64,000 nucleotides of DNA from Dissophora ornata (taxonomy: Eukaryota > Mortierellomycota > Mortierellomycetes > Mortierellales > Mortierellaceae). A program made the position numbers and the translations under genes. The notes under the pieces were generated by a model. That model saw only the letters and a program-made list of their open reading frames with translations. It made no database searches and was not told the DNA's origin. Numbering within the stretch: the stretch's first letter is position 1; every line of letters begins with the position of its first letter. Below, one piece after another: positions 1 through 12,009 of this stretch. The stretch is taken from assembly GCA_025201705.1 (NCBI GenBank), contig MU616570.1, forward strand, positions 57,345-121,344, given 5' to 3'.

Positions 1-1472
1 CCAACATACATGGTTGAGGTTATGGAATGGATACTGATGTTGATCGAACGTCGTGCGAAAGATGAGGGTATGTGTGCCAGAGAGAGCAATGAGACGATCT
101 AATAACGAGGCACGCCGCTGCAGCGCGGAACGTCTTGCCTATAAATAACAATACTCGCATCTCTCCTTTTTTTCTCAGTCTTTCTGACTTTTTCCCAATA
201 AGCCAACGATAAAATATCTCTGTCTTGAGCAATGAACGTCAATGACGCAGGCGGAAGAAGAGGCAGGGATCCCAAAAAGTCTTTTGTAAGCAACAGAATG
301 ACTGGATGCAGTGCAAAGCCACGAATATCATAAGCGCAAATAAAGGAGTGGGATCCCAAACAGGAGAATGGGCCAACTCGACCATTAGTCCAAGTCAACT
401 CTGGGACAACAACGGGTCTGATGTGGCTGTGGAAACTTGGACGAAACAAAGTCAGAGGATCGATATTGTGCAAGCGGAGCACAGGAATGGACGGCTACAA
501 TATGGCGGGTCGCCAGGTCTTCATAAGAAAAGGGTATGTTCTGGCAATCCATTTTACCTGCTTGCTTCCATTGCTTGTTGTCGTTATGTCGTTAGAAGGA
601 GTTGTAATGATCAATGCACTCTCGGATTCAAAAAGGGGTGACGGGAAATCGTAGAATTGGTCTTGCAGTGATGATGCTGTGCAATCCATTGGGAAAGCTG
701 GGTAATCAGGATGCAGGGTGGCACTTCTGATGCCTTGAACTAACAGTTTGCTAGCTACTTTTGACGAGATGGCAGCTTAAAGCAGGGCGAGCAAGTAAGG
801 AGGACTAAAAGGAAAAGGGATCATATGGAGGCATTTGGGCGAGTTGTGAATGATAAGAAAGAGGATGGAGGAAGGAGAGGGGCGGAATAACGACGGTGGT
901 CATGTAGAGCTGAAAAGAGAGAAGCGCTCGCGAAGCACACGCATGATTATATTTTAAGGAGAGGGTCCCCGTTGCTAGGTCGACCATGCCAGGCACACTC
1001 AATGGGTCGGACGGGGATTTTGTTCCAGAGAGCGTTCAAAATAGCAGAGCATCGCCGCTAGCGTTCGAAGAGATGCGGCTCGATTCAATTACAAATATTA
1101 GACCCCCTTCCTCCTTATTCTAGCCCCTTCCAACCTAGAGTACGTCCTTGATCGATTTGACCCTTGTTTTTGTCCGATATCTGAATCGCTGGCAAAGGGC
1201 AGAATCGCGCGAAAATCAAACGACGTCCGTCGTATTTAAGGTGCAACGGTCTGCCAGATAAACACGCGTCATGGCCCTCACCGAGTACGCCGCGATGCTC
1301 TCACTACTTCAAAAGTCTCGGCGCTCTTTTCCAAGGTCGAGGCAACAACAACATTTACTCGGTGACACCAAACTTGAGCCGCACATAAAAAGGCTCGCAA
1401 CCCGATCTGAACAACAAATTTTTTCTTCGTTTTCTTTTTCTCACATTCACGCACACTTTTCACACGCGACTC
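1..1472. other. intergenic / upstream region
   Basis: I see no convincing gene in this stretch. Short open frames occur on both strands, but none shows a recognisable motif or splice-consistent extension. A pyrimidine-rich patch just before 1473 probably belongs to the 5' leader of the next gene. Confidence 0.5.
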
Positions 1473-2828
1473 ATGCCATTCTATCAATCCATAGCCCGCC
1501 TCGTCTCCATCAGGGGCGGAACAAGGATACTTGAGGCTCTCCCCCAGAGATCTTTTGCTTCGTCAGCACCCAAAACGGGATTCTTCTACGGCGTGCCTCA
1601 CCTCTCAAGGAGAGCACCTGCGCTCCATCAAGAGACACTCGACGCCCGATATCGCCTCACCAAAGCATTCAATCGAAGTCAACATAACCAGCTCAGCTTC
1701 TTTTCATTGTCACCGCTATCATCACTATCAGCAACAGGAGGAGCGACACGTGGCACAACAGCCTTTAACAAGAGCCAAACTATCCGAGCATTCTCTCACC
1801 GCGTCACTCCCTACACTGGGAATACTATAACTCGGCTCTTTCCCGCTCGCTCTAGGGCCATTCAACAACAGCTCAGGTCCTATGCCCAGTACCCAGTCAC
1901 CAAAAGACGACCCATTCGATTCCTTCTGAAGATGATGGCCGTCTCCGCAGCCCTCGTCGCAGTACCCGCCATCTTCGTCTTTGGAGCACCTGCTGCCAGT
2001 ATTGTCTTTATCCCCATTGTCGTCGGAGGCGTCCTTGGAGGTACTCTCTTATTAACAGGGGGCATCTTGTTCTTTGTCTTTCCTATCGTCGTTCTCGGTG
2101 GTGCTCTCACTTTCTGGTTCTATACCATGCCCGCGGCGGCCACTGCCAAGGACTTGAGGAAAATTCTAAAGCGCGCTCAGAAGATGGACACTGTTTCTGC
2201 TTTGAGCGCGCTAGGACCAGACTGGGAGATTCAGAGCGCAAAACCAGACGAGTGGTTCCGGTGGGAGTTCCCCGTGGATAAGAATGATGTAGACAGGATC
2301 AACATCCGCATGGCAGTGTTTGATCCAAACGATCACAGCGAGCGCAAGCGCAAGACAATGAAGTGGCTGGACAACATTAATGAGGTTTCGGACAACAAAG
2401 GGGAGAGAGAGAGAGATTGGGAAGATCTGGAGGGAGAGTTGGATGAAGAGAAACGCGGTATGGCCGTCATGAGTACCAGGAAGGCCTCGTCCGGACACTT
2501 CGAGATTCGCAACGGCTCTGAAAGTATATCTGTCGAGAATCTGTCTATTGAACATGACAACGACCATTTCCTGATCCAGATTGAGGACGACGGCGCCAAG
2601 CTTTTGAACCAAAAGGTGGGCAAAATGTACTTGGAGCTAGCCAAGATCGTTGACCAGGCTGCCGTCGAGATGGAGGCTGCAGAGCCGGGACTGGACCTTG
2701 GGGAGCAAGTTGTGTTGGTTCACAAGGACAAACGGGACTCATTTTGGAACAAGTTTTCGCTCGTCGGTGATGTCGCCCTCCGCCTCCCCTTTAACCGCAC
2801 CTGGATCCACGATGTCGTGGACGAATAG
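1473..2828 (+). CDS. putative mitochondrial membrane protein, unrecognised family
   Basis: This is a single-exon frame of 451 residues. The first ~50 residues are rich in Arg, Ser and Ala with almost no acidic residues, which looks like a mitochondrial presequence; this is inference. Residues ~150-215 form two or three strongly hydrophobic Gly/Ala/Val-rich segments, so it is likely a membrane protein. After a basic turn (KDLRKILKRAQK) comes a soluble, charged C-terminal domain of ~220 residues with an acidic patch near residue 315. A polyadenylation-like AATAAA lies at 2914-2919. It converges on PDX1 and is separated from it by about 290 bp. I do not recognise the family. An import-machinery or inner-membrane role would be a guess. 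Confidence 0.7.
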   Translation: MPFYQSIARLVSIRGGTRILEALPQRSFASSAPKTGFFYGVPHLSRRAPALHQETLDARYRLTKAFNRSQHNQLSFFSLSPLSSLSATGGATRGTTAFNKSQTIRAFSHRVTPYTGNTITRLFPARSRAIQQQLRSYAQYPVTKRRPIRFLLKMMAVSAALVAVPAIFVFGAPAASIVFIPIVVGGVLGGTLLLTGGILFFVFPIVVLGGALTFWFYTMPAAATAKDLRKILKRAQKMDTVSALSALGPDWEIQSAKPDEWFRWEFPVDKNDVDRINIRMAVFDPNDHSERKRKTMKWLDNINEVSDNKGERERDWEDLEGELDEEKRGMAVMSTRKASSGHFEIRNGSESISVENLSIEHDNDHFLIQIEDDGAKLLNQKVGKMYLELAKIVDQAAVEMEAAEPGLDLGEQVVLVHKDKRDSFWNKFSLVGDVALRLPFNRTWIHDVVDE

Positions 2829-3116
2829 AGTGGGGTATAGTCCCATTATCTTCTGGCGCAGCGGTTGATGGCTATGGCCACTCAGAGTCGCAGGTGCACA
2901 CCTATGAGTTCACAATAAAATGTATATTGCTGCACTCCTATTCGTATTGACTTCTAGTGACGACAAAAGGCATTCGCAATAGACTGATGACTGATGAAAG
3001 AACATGTATTGGATATCTGTAATCGACTGTGCATATGACTGGAGTGTTGGAAATATCCACAGGAAACGATGGGATGAAATAACTAGAGGTGTCAAAAGAA
3101 ATGCTGGGCTGGCGAT

Positions 3117-4471
3117 TTACCAGCCACGCTTGGCATAGAGCTGACCCTCGGGGATCTCTGAAATGTTGATCCCGACCATAGCCTCGCCGAGATCCTCAGA
3201 GACCTCAGCAAGGACCTTGGGGTCCTTGTAGTGAGTCACAGCCTGAACAATAGCCCTGGCACGTTTGGCGGGATCGCCTGACTTAAAGATACCAGATCCA
3301 ACAAAGACACCATCGCATCCGAGCTGCATCATCAAGGCAGCATCGGCGGGGGTGGCGACACCACCTGCAGCAAAGTTGACAACGGGCAAACGTCCCAACT
3401 TGGCAGTCTCCTTGAGCAGGTGGTAAGGAGCCTGGATCTCCTTAGCGTAAGTGAAGAGCTCTGAGTCATCCATCAACTGAGCCTTGCGGATCTCAGCCTT
3501 CACAGTGCGGCAGTGGCGAACAGCCTCGACAACGTTGCCGGTACCTGCCTCACCCTTGGTGCGGATCATGGCAGCACCCTCGTTGATGCGGCGGAGAGCT
3601 TCGCCGAGATTCTTGCAACCGCAAACAAAAGGAACCTTGTAGTCGTGCTTGTTGATGTGGTTGGACTCGTCGGCGGGGGTCAAGACCTCGGACTCGTCAA
3701 TGTAGTCAACTCCAAGAGATTCGATGATCTGTTTAGTTCCACGGAACAGATGATTAATTGGGGGAATGAGAATCTACTACTGCTAGCCACACTCTGCAAT
3801 CTGGCTCGATCTCCACATGTATTATTACGGATCAAGATATAATCCCCCGGTGAAAAGTCTTTTACCTGAGCCTCGACAAAGTGTCCAATGCGGACCTTAG
3901 CCATGACGGGGATCGAGACGGCATTAATGATCTCGCGGATCATTTTGGGGTCGGACATACGGGCAACGCCGCCTAAAAACGCAAGTGCGTTTGGAAAAGA
4001 GTTGTGGGTTGAGTTGATAGTGCTACCGTTGATGCTGATGTCGATCTGCAGGTCGATGTGCATTCTAATCATAAAAGAAGACCGTAAGCGGATCCAGTAG
4101 ATCACATACCGTTCTTGCGGATATCAGCAGGAACACGCTCCAAGGCCATGACGGCGACAGCACCAGCCTGCTCGGCAATGAGGGCCTGCTCGACGTTGAT
4201 GACATCCATGATCACACCTCCCTATGGATGGAATTAACCATGAGATGAATGGCACACATTGTTGAATGAGTGGGCTGATCGTGTGGTCCTTGAGCAGGGT
4301 GACAAAATGTTACCCCGCAAATAGACATATTTGGCGCTACTCACTCACCTTGAGCATCTGGGCGAGTCCGGCCTTGACGTTGAAGGAGGCGACTTCGGGG
4401 ACCTCCGAAGCTGGGGAGAGACCAGTAGCCTCCTGGGCAGGAACCAAGTTGGTGGGGGTAGCAAAGGTCAT
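3117..4471 (-). CDS. PDX1: pyridoxal 5'-phosphate synthase lyase subunit (PdxS/SNZ)
   Basis: It makes vitamin B6 (PLP) from ribose 5-phosphate, glyceraldehyde 3-phosphate and ammonia, normally with a PdxT/SNO glutaminase partner that is not encoded here. Four exons are inferred: 4349-4471, 4110-4221, 3866-3972 and 3117-3728, giving 317 residues, the normal family length. The junctions restore the family motifs [25 protein letters not shown] and [13 protein letters not shown], then [17 protein letters not shown] and the phosphate-binding [10 protein letters not shown] near the C terminus. All introns are GT-AG. The start ATG (MTFATPTNL) is the only one before the conserved N-terminal helix. 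The gene shares a ~790-bp divergent spacer with the IPT/ankyrin gene. The family identification is secure. Confidence 0.95.
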
Positions 4472-5166
4472 GTCTGTCTATCAATGGGTGTATGCAGGCG
4501 TGAGGTAGAAGAATGAAAAAGAAAAAAAAATAAACAACGAATGGTACAATGAATCAGGCGGGGGAAAAAAATGCGAAAAGAACTGATTGCGATTGGCTAG
4601 GTTAGCGCAGCAAAGCCACTCGTGCACGTCCGAAAAGGCGCAAGTGCCCGGACACTCATCCATCAATCAAATCCTACACACACGCCCATTCCTGTGCCGT
4701 CTATCCCAAGGGGACGGGAGCCTAGCTGTCAGCAGGACAGACACATAGAGTAAGGCATGGGGCAAAAAAGAGCGTCCGAGCAGGATCCAGAAAAGCACAA
4801 TTGCCTAAGATCGAGATGTCCATGCTTATCTATCTCACAGAGGATAACCAACCGATGGCCAGAAGATGCAGTCTTGTTCCTTCATTCACAAAAGAGACAA
4901 GTTGAGGTTGGCAGAGAGCGAGAGAGAGAGCAACCGCAACACAGGGAACAACCCTGAAAACAGGGAGGAGCTCTTCCATCGGGCAGATCAAAGATCCTTC
5001 TTACTCTACGAGTATTTATAATTTGATGAGCTGTGTGAGCGACAGAGGAGAAAGAAAGAAATGAAGTGCTCTTTCAGGAACAACGGGTACAAGACTCCCT
5101 CCCCAGTCTTTGCCTCCAGTCTCTTCAAAACGCAACAGCTTCTTTACCCTTGGTAAACTTCACACA

Positions 5167-5243
<77 letters not shown>

Positions 5244-5262
5244 CAATGCAACTGTGTTCGTG
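4472..5262. promoter_or_regulatory. divergent intergenic spacer (PDX1 / IPT-ankyrin gene)
   Basis: This 791-bp spacer lies between two divergently transcribed genes and should contain both promoters. It has purine-rich blocks (GAGAGAGAGAG near 4920) and ends in a long CA microsatellite next to the plus-strand ATG. I could not assign individual transcription-factor sites. Confidence 0.5.
5160..5239. repeat. (CA)n microsatellite
   Basis: About 80 bp of almost pure CA dinucleotide, with one CATACA interruption near the start. It ends 23 bp before the ATG at 5263. It is in frame with an upstream ATG at 5110, so it could be 5' leader or could encode a Thr-His stretch. Confidence 0.97.
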
Positions 5263-7750
5263 ATGTCACATTCCTCGACCGAAGCCAGCTCCATCATCGT
5301 GGACACCTCTCACCCCTCACTCGATTCGACGAATGCCAGGACTTTCGAATCCACAGAACACACACTACCCTTTGACAAAGATGATAGCCCGAAACCCTCG
5401 GAACCAGCGAGCCCCATCACCAGGCACCCTCTGGAGAAGTTCGACAGTGCCAATGACACTTTACCAACCCCTGATACCTCTGATCAAGAATCAGTCCACC
5501 AGCAAGGGTGCAATGGTCCTCAGGACTTTGGCAACCCTCTACAGGAACACCATCATCCTCAACTAAGCGCCAGCGGCGTGCCTCCGATGGATGCATGGGC
5601 TGACCAGGGTCATTTCCCACCCCTCTTGGGCGAAGCCTCCCGCAGGTCAATACCTTGTCGTGGAGGCAGTCATGTTGTCCTCACGGGAGTGAATTTTCGA
5701 GGTGAGAGGGGACAGCATCTTCCTAAGTGACAGCCTCTCTTCATTCTTTGTCCGTGCCACAGGAATGGCTACGAAATGACAATATATTGTCGTTAAACTC
5801 AACGCTCTTTGCTCCTACTCCAATGACAATATGCTTAGAGGGTGTCGAAGTTGTATTCGAGTGTCCGCAGTTACATGAACACGTAGAGGCAAAGGTAGTG
5901 AGGCCAAGAGTGCTCAAGAGCACTGAGATGGAGTTCATCACGCCCAACCTGCTCGAGTGGTGGGCCATTGCCAATAGCGGCCGCCCTTGCAAGGAGCTGA
6001 GTCTGTCTGTCACACTGATTTGCGCGGGCGCAAAGCACGACGGGGATGCGGACACGACATTTGAAATGTTTGCTATAGAAGGTGAGCCAGCGCGAAGCCA
6101 GGATGCTATTCTATTCGATGGATAGTACGATGTGTCGTTTGCTCCGCTAAAAGTACTCGTATTTTGCATTCGATAACAAGAATCTGAGACCGACCTACTG
6201 CACGTCATCCTCGGACTGCACCGTCAATTGATCCAAGCCAGCCTCAGCAACAGTCTGGACCCAGAAACGGAGAGCACTGTACGTTCTTCATCGCGCCATT
6301 TCCGTGAAAAAGGACTGAGAAGACGAAACAACATCGTTAAGAACTTACATAACATCGAGCGTCCTGGATAGACAAGACAAAGGACCCTGACTCTGTTGAA
6401 TCTTGAGCAACCACCAAACGTTTCGCGGTCGGAACATCTTGCTCTCGGTGTCATCTACATGCTCTGCAATGGATATGGCCAGATCTCGGCCGAGGGCATG
6501 GATATCATACGAGGAACGACAGAGGACGGGCATGATATGCTGCACCTTGCAGTCCTCCAGGGCCAAACAACTTTAGTCAGAGAGATTGCTCGACATTCTC
6601 TCGCATGGTTTCGAAGTCGTGACCTCACCGAAGAGAGCGAGATATTTATCAGGAGCCCCAACGGGGACACAGGTACCGGCGCTGGTGTCTTCATTCGTAC
6701 TTGCTTCGGAGATGGCCCATGTACTAACGATTTCGCTGGGATGTCGTGTACTGCTCGGTAGCGCTTGACTATGCAAAAATCCTAGGACTAGAGGAGATAG
6801 AGCATGTTCTCACAGAAACCTTGGTAGCGGCACTCGAGTTCAAGAGCTCCACGTTGCAGATGCCACCTCGACCATTACCTACACTACCAACCACAAGTCG
6901 CCCAGGGATCATGGTAGATGGCGCTGGAAGCCACCAGACGTCCTGGATCCCCCCAGTCCCTTCCCAAGTTCTGAATCGCCTTTTGTCACCAAATCTGTTG
7001 ATCTCGCCTTATTCTGAATCTACAGAACTTGTTGCCACGACAGCAATAGCGCCACCCCAAAGAGTGCAGACCGCTCAGGCGATTATTGAAGATGATTTCA
7101 ACTACACTTTCTCCCATGCCGTGCACCAACCCTCCTCTGCTCAGATTAACACTGTGCACTACGGCATACCAACTGCAGCATCGCCAGAAAGGCTCGGGCC
7201 AGCGACATATGCAGGCCGAGCTCCCTCGCACATAGAGCAGCGCCCATCCTACGAACAGTATCAATACGAGCGCCATCAACCGGCAACCTACAGTGAAACC
7301 CTCCACAGCATCCCGCCGCTTCGTGCCAACTCTGCACCTCTACCACGACCCAGTAATCCGCAGAGTCAGCAGCCACCGCAGGCGATTTACCAGTCTTCTA
7401 TAGCCCGATTCCGACCTTTACCTGCCACTCCACACCCTCCCGCTGCTCCTTTGCCGCCACCGAGACACAAGGTCACACGCGTTAGTCGGCCCCGACAATT
7501 CACGGTCCCTACAAGTGGTGGAGTTCAAATGCAATCGCAGCCATTACCATTGCAATATCAACATACCTTGGCAGCCGGGCCTGTGCAGCAACATCACCAC
7601 CACCAGTATCACCCCGCACCATTGCAAATGCCTGCGCAGCAGCACCCGGTACCCATGCCGACATCACAGCATACTGTATCAGTCACACAGTATAACCATG
7701 CGCCAGCACCCAGTATGCAGTCGCAAGAAGCTATGCCCATGCCACAATAA
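5263..7750 (+). CDS. IPT/TIG domain and ankyrin-repeat protein, putative transcription regulator (Mga2/Spt23-like)
   Basis: Five exons are inferred: 5263-5701, 5839-6081, 6181-6278, 6372-6672 and 6762-7750, giving 689 residues. The N terminus is Ser/Pro/Thr-rich. An IPT/TIG domain spans the first junction: GGSHVVLTGVNFR joins EGVEVVFECP, followed by STEMEFITP. An ankyrin segment follows (EDGHDMLHLAVLQGQ), and its second repeat is split by the last intron, where SPNGDT joins ALDYAKILG. The C-terminal ~280 residues are rich in Pro, Gln and His. IPT plus ankyrin is the arrangement of yeast Mga2 and Spt23, but those carry a C-terminal membrane anchor and none is visible here. It is therefore more likely a soluble nuclear regulator. 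The start at 5263 follows the CA repeat; the in-frame ATG at 5110 is an alternative. Confidence 0.78.
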
Positions 7751-9267
7751 CATATACGCATGCCATTACATCAACAGCACCAATAAACTCATATGCAAAC
7801 CAGCGAAGGCTCTAGTCTTAGACAAGACTTTCATATCCAGTAACAAGATCAAGATGGTCCAGGTCTGAGGCCGACAGTCGGTGTTTTGTTGCAGAGAAGA
7901 CGATCATGACTATTGTTGATGCAATGATTGATATTTACGAATGTTCGATGAGCCCGCAAGCGTTACACACATGGGAAAAGTTTAACGCCCGATATTGCGC
8001 CAGGCGATTGTGGCGAATGAGATATCCTACACCGGATAGGAAGATCGCCCCGGCCAGTCTCTACCCGATCTGGCTCCCCCCCCCCCTCTGGGGATGGGGC
8101 TGAGCTCAAAGATGCTGAGATAAGATATATGTACATGTACTTCACTCTGTTGTCGGATAACAAACGTATGTCCTGCTGTCAGTGGACAATGTCTGGAGAA
8201 TGAAGGTATGAAATAAAGTCATTGAGGATCTCAAGGGGGTGACGACAATAATGTGGGCCAAAAAAAGGGGGGGGGAAGGCGAACACTCATTTCGATTACA
8301 ACCAAAATCTCACATTCCACCTTTCTTTCCTGTTGGCCGTCTCTGCGTTCTTTGTCACAGACTTCAATACCCTCTAAGCGAGAAGAGACTGGACAGTGTC
8401 TTTACTTACCCTAGCTAGAACATGAACGCTCCTGTGATGCCCCCAGGACAAGAGTACGTTCTTTGCCAGGCCCTCGTCGTTGTCGGTATTATCCCAGACA
8501 GGACTGAACCTGAAAAATTCAAAAGAGGGGCAAGATATCAACCACCGCTTCTGCCTCTGAGCCACGGTGTAGCACTGCCAGTGCCATGCTCGCATCCTCC
8601 ATATCTTGATCCAGCTCTTTTTTGATCGCGCGATCAAAATAAAATATAGTGCATAGGAAAAACACATTGTCAGGTTGAATATGAACGAATGACCTCTTCG
8701 AGCTCAATGAGTGGTCTCTTTCGCTTTGTTTTCCTGTCTTTTTACACTCTCGCTCTCTCTCTCTCTCTCAATCCACTTACCTTTTCAGACTATCTCTCTC
8801 TTTATCTTTCCCGTCGTCGTTGCCTTGCTATTTGCTCTACTTTCTTCCCGTCTTTTTTTCTTCAGCTTGCGTTTCTTCTTGTTCCCATCAGCTTTTTGTC
8901 TTCCCACTGAGAGACTGAGAGAAGCGAACGAGAATTGTAATTGGTCCCAGTACAGCCCTTTCCTCCATCTCCCGCCTCCCCCGTGCTCCACCTCCACACA
9001 CAGCTGCAGCTTGATTCTGGATACTCCACTGGTCCATCATATACCCCTCCGACGTAGACCTCCCGCTCATAAGCGACTCCATTCCTGGATACCTAAATCT
9101 GGCCAGACCCACCATAATCGACGTTCTCCTCGACCCTCCTCATTTACTCAGACCTACCATTTGCACCCGCCTAGGTTAGTAGTAAGCTCACATCCACGTC
9201 GCTGACACGTCAATTTGTTTGATACCCTGTCTCACCATGGTGCCCTGACGCGTGCTAGGATACCAGC
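7751..9267. other. intergenic region
   Basis: No supported gene. It contains a C8 run near 8080, a G-rich run near 8265 and a long CT-rich tract at ~8740-8890 that could be promoter-proximal DNA of the next gene. Short frames here are low in complexity and lack motifs. Confidence 0.5.
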
Positions 9268-12009
9268 ATGCAATCTCTCAGTCATTCGATACCGCGATGC
9301 GTTCTTGCTCAGAATTATCTCGACAACATTCATCGAATCAGTACAACAGACAGCAGGAACAATGACAACAACCAAGATGCCACTACACATGGAGGCGAAG
9401 ACAGAAACACAGATGTGGATGAAAAGTATCAAGATATGATTTACGTCAATGGACGTCAGAGGAACGATCGGAGAGAGATAATGGGGTTAACGCCTGGTAT
9501 AATGTCTAACAATCGACACTTTGGGCGGTTGGAAGACGATCTTCGGGAAGCGCAGCTGCACCGCCAGCAGCACTACCAACATCGCCATGAGCCCCAGCCG
9601 CTGCATCAGCAGCAGCAGCATCTGTATTGTCATGATGCAGATCGGAATCTGGATTTAGAGTACCAGAACCAACAGTATCAACATCAACAGTCTGATCGAC
9701 GGCAAATACATCATCGACATTCGCCTCTGTCTTCTGCTGGTGTAGATGCTAGTGCATATAAACATCACGTCGATAGTGACAAACGCTATCGTCACTATAC
9801 ACACTCCGAGATGAGTAAACTCGAAGCTATGTTCCCGCCGCTACATGATCCTGTTTGCGAGAACAACAACGGCAGCCTAGATAACAATCCATGCAAGACT
9901 CCAGTCGGTGTAGAACAGATGCCGCAACAAAAGCACCTGAGTCTTACAGGTGTTGGAACGAGGCTATCGAGGCAACCACACTTGTTACCCCCACCGATAT
10001 TGATCCCAAGGGATGTTCCGCCACAGCCGCAGCAAAAGCAGCAGGCGCCACAGGAAAAGAGGGCAGCTTCGACACAACAGCAGCTGCCCTCTCCTGTACA
10101 TTCAGCATCCTCGCCAGAGTCACCGTCCAGTTTGGCTATCCATTTATATGTCCATCACCACCACCACCATCACGCACAAGAACCCTCACCAGTTTCGGCC
10201 ACGTCCTCATGTTCGTCGTCTTCGACCTTGCTTCATGGCACAAATGCAACCACTTCTGCGACTTCGTCTTCCGACCCGCTGGCCCTGTTGTCACCCCTGA
10301 CGTTTCCTCTAGCATCGCCTTTGGAGTCAGAACCCAACGTGTCTGCTACTGGCAACAGCATGCGGCTGCCACCTTCTCCTCCTTCACCAACACCTGAAGT
10401 TGCTTTATCTCATGTTCCTCTTGTATCGTCCCGCCCTGCTGTCTCACTTTTACCATCGCTCAGTATTCCCGCCAGTCGCGTCGAGAACAACGCGCGCCTC
10501 ACGACCGGGGTTCGTGGCATCTCGACTACAACTCCTACTGATAGCGACTCGCCAGCTTCTTTGCCTTGGTTCACACTCCCCGACAGTCTTGCAAACTCAA
10601 ACAACGCAGCAACATCCTCCTTGTCGTCAGTGTCCTCTGAATCGCTATTATCGCCATCGTGCTTAGTCGCAGTGGCGGCCACCACGAGTCTTCCCTTGCC
10701 TCCACAACTCCACCCCCGTCGTCACCGTCACTCCCAGGGTCAGCGCCATCGGCTCCAGCTTACAGACCCAGCTTTTGCTGCTCAATTGCTCTCAACTATC
10801 TCCTCGGAAGACCTGGCTCGGTTATACGTCCACGCTGCACATCATCTGCACTCTCACCAACCAATCTACCGCTACGTACTCATGAAGATGATCATGACGC
10901 AGGCCGAGCTAACTCAATATGGCCGTCTACGTGCAGAGATGCCTCGCGCCCCTGGCCCATCAACGGGGCCACAGCCCAAGCGGACAGGATTTGGCTCATA
11001 TGCAAATACAGGCACGGCCGCGAGGCCCAAGGTGCCGAGCAAGCTGGGGCAGTTTGTTGTTACGGCTGATCGCTATGGTGATCGCGGCTGCGAACGATAC
11101 TGTCCTAAGTCGCTTCAACTGCCATTACCGCCGCCTCTTGCAGATGTGGAGGGTTTGGCCCTGAAATCGAAGAGACTTTCAATTCCCTGGACGAGATCTT
11201 TGCCTTCCTTAGCGGCCTCTTTGACGAGCACGCTGTCGAAAAGAAAATCGCTAGGGTCAGAACCAGATCTTTACTCTGTGCGGCGATTGGAAGAATTGGA
11301 ATTAGGCGAACGCGTCGTTGTATCAGACGCAACTATGCACACGGAGCAAAGCCATGTAGTGAGGGTAAAGACAAGCCGCAGTAGACGTCCGGGCAATCGA
11401 CAACAGACACCGGACTCGGAAGACGATGGGGATGTGGGAATCGAGAACCAGGGCCTGTTTGACGATGAGGGATCCGATGAGGACGAGGATCAAAATGAGG
11501 AGGAAGAAGGAGGAGAAGAAAGTACAAGCTACTGGAGTTTCCTGAAGAGAAAGAACAATCGTAGCCATAGACGATTGACACGATCTGCCGAGTTGAAGGA
11601 GCATACGGCACTCCTGTGCCAGCTGCAGGAAAACAACCGCGTAAGCCGGCATTTCGTCTGCCAGCATCAGCATCACTCAAACCAGCCCGCATATCCATCT
11701 TTCTCCTCTGCAGTCTCCACCACCACAAATCATGACTGTCATAACATCATCACTTCTTCTGGCAAGCCAAAGAACGCACGTCGAAGGACCGTGACGCCTT
11801 CCCATGCTTCCATGTCTTCCTCACGTCCACAGGGTTCAGGAAGAGCGCTTATACCCACGCCCGAAGATTCCTCGCCGTCATCCTTCACAGAATCCTATGG
11901 CTTTTCGGGTCTTTTGATGTTCTCGCTCTTCGTTTTCTTTCTGTTCGTGATTGAGGGTACGAACCAAGTCTATAACTTGCAGTCGGCACTTCTGTCTATC
12001 ATTCTTTGA
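9268..12009 (+). CDS. low-complexity Gln/His/Ser-rich protein with C-terminal hydrophobic anchor
   Basis: A single open frame of 913 residues with an upstream in-frame stop at 9256. The first third is rich in Gln and His, including a run of eight His near residue 300. The middle is Ser/Pro-rich. A more ordered helical segment lies near residues 520-560 (LLSTISSEDLARLYVHAAHH). A strongly acidic stretch follows near residue 740, and a hydrophobic segment near the C terminus (GLLMFSLFVFFLFVIEG) could be a tail anchor. I do not recognise a family. An upstream exon is possible because a TAG precedes the ATG by 9 bp and could be a splice acceptor. Expression is inferred only from frame length. Confidence 0.65.
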   Translation: MQSLSHSIPRCVLAQNYLDNIHRISTTDSRNNDNNQDATTHGGEDRNTDVDEKYQDMIYVNGRQRNDRREIMGLTPGIMSNNRHFGRLEDDLREAQLHRQQHYQHRHEPQPLHQQQQHLYCHDADRNLDLEYQNQQYQHQQSDRRQIHHRHSPLSSAGVDASAYKHHVDSDKRYRHYTHSEMSKLEAMFPPLHDPVCENNNGSLDNNPCKTPVGVEQMPQQKHLSLTGVGTRLSRQPHLLPPPILIPRDVPPQPQQKQQAPQEKRAASTQQQLPSPVHSASSPESPSSLAIHLYVHHHHHHHAQEPSPVSATSSCSSSSTLLHGTNATTSATSSSDPLALLSPLTFPLASPLESEPNVSATGNSMRLPPSPPSPTPEVALSHVPLVSSRPAVSLLPSLSIPASRVENNARLTTGVRGISTTTPTDSDSPASLPWFTLPDSLANSNNAATSSLSSVSSESLLSPSCLVAVAATTSLPLPPQLHPRRHRHSQGQRHRLQLTDPAFAAQLLSTISSEDLARLYVHAAHHLHSHQPIYRYVLMKMIMTQAELTQYGRLRAEMPRAPGPSTGPQPKRTGFGSYANTGTAARPKVPSKLGQFVVTADRYGDRGCERYCPKSLQLPLPPPLADVEGLALKSKRLSIPWTRSLPSLAASLTSTLSKRKSLGSEPDLYSVRRLEELELGERVVVSDATMHTEQSHVVRVKTSRSRRPGNRQQTPDSEDDGDVGIENQGLFDDEGSDEDEDQNEEEEGGEESTSYWSFLKRKNNRSHRRLTRSAELKEHTALLCQLQENNRVSRHFVCQHQHHSNQPAYPSFSSAVSTTTNHDCHNIITSSGKPKNARRRTVTPSHASMSSSRPQGSGRALIPTPEDSSPSSFTESYGFSGLLMFSLFVFFLFVIEGTNQVYNLQSALLSIIL

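Noticed and set aside
5702..5733. A 32-bp intron in the IPT/ankyrin gene using the nearest in-frame acceptor
   Set aside because: Far shorter than all other introns here. The acceptor at 5836-5838 restores a proper IPT domain strand (VNFREGVEVVFE).
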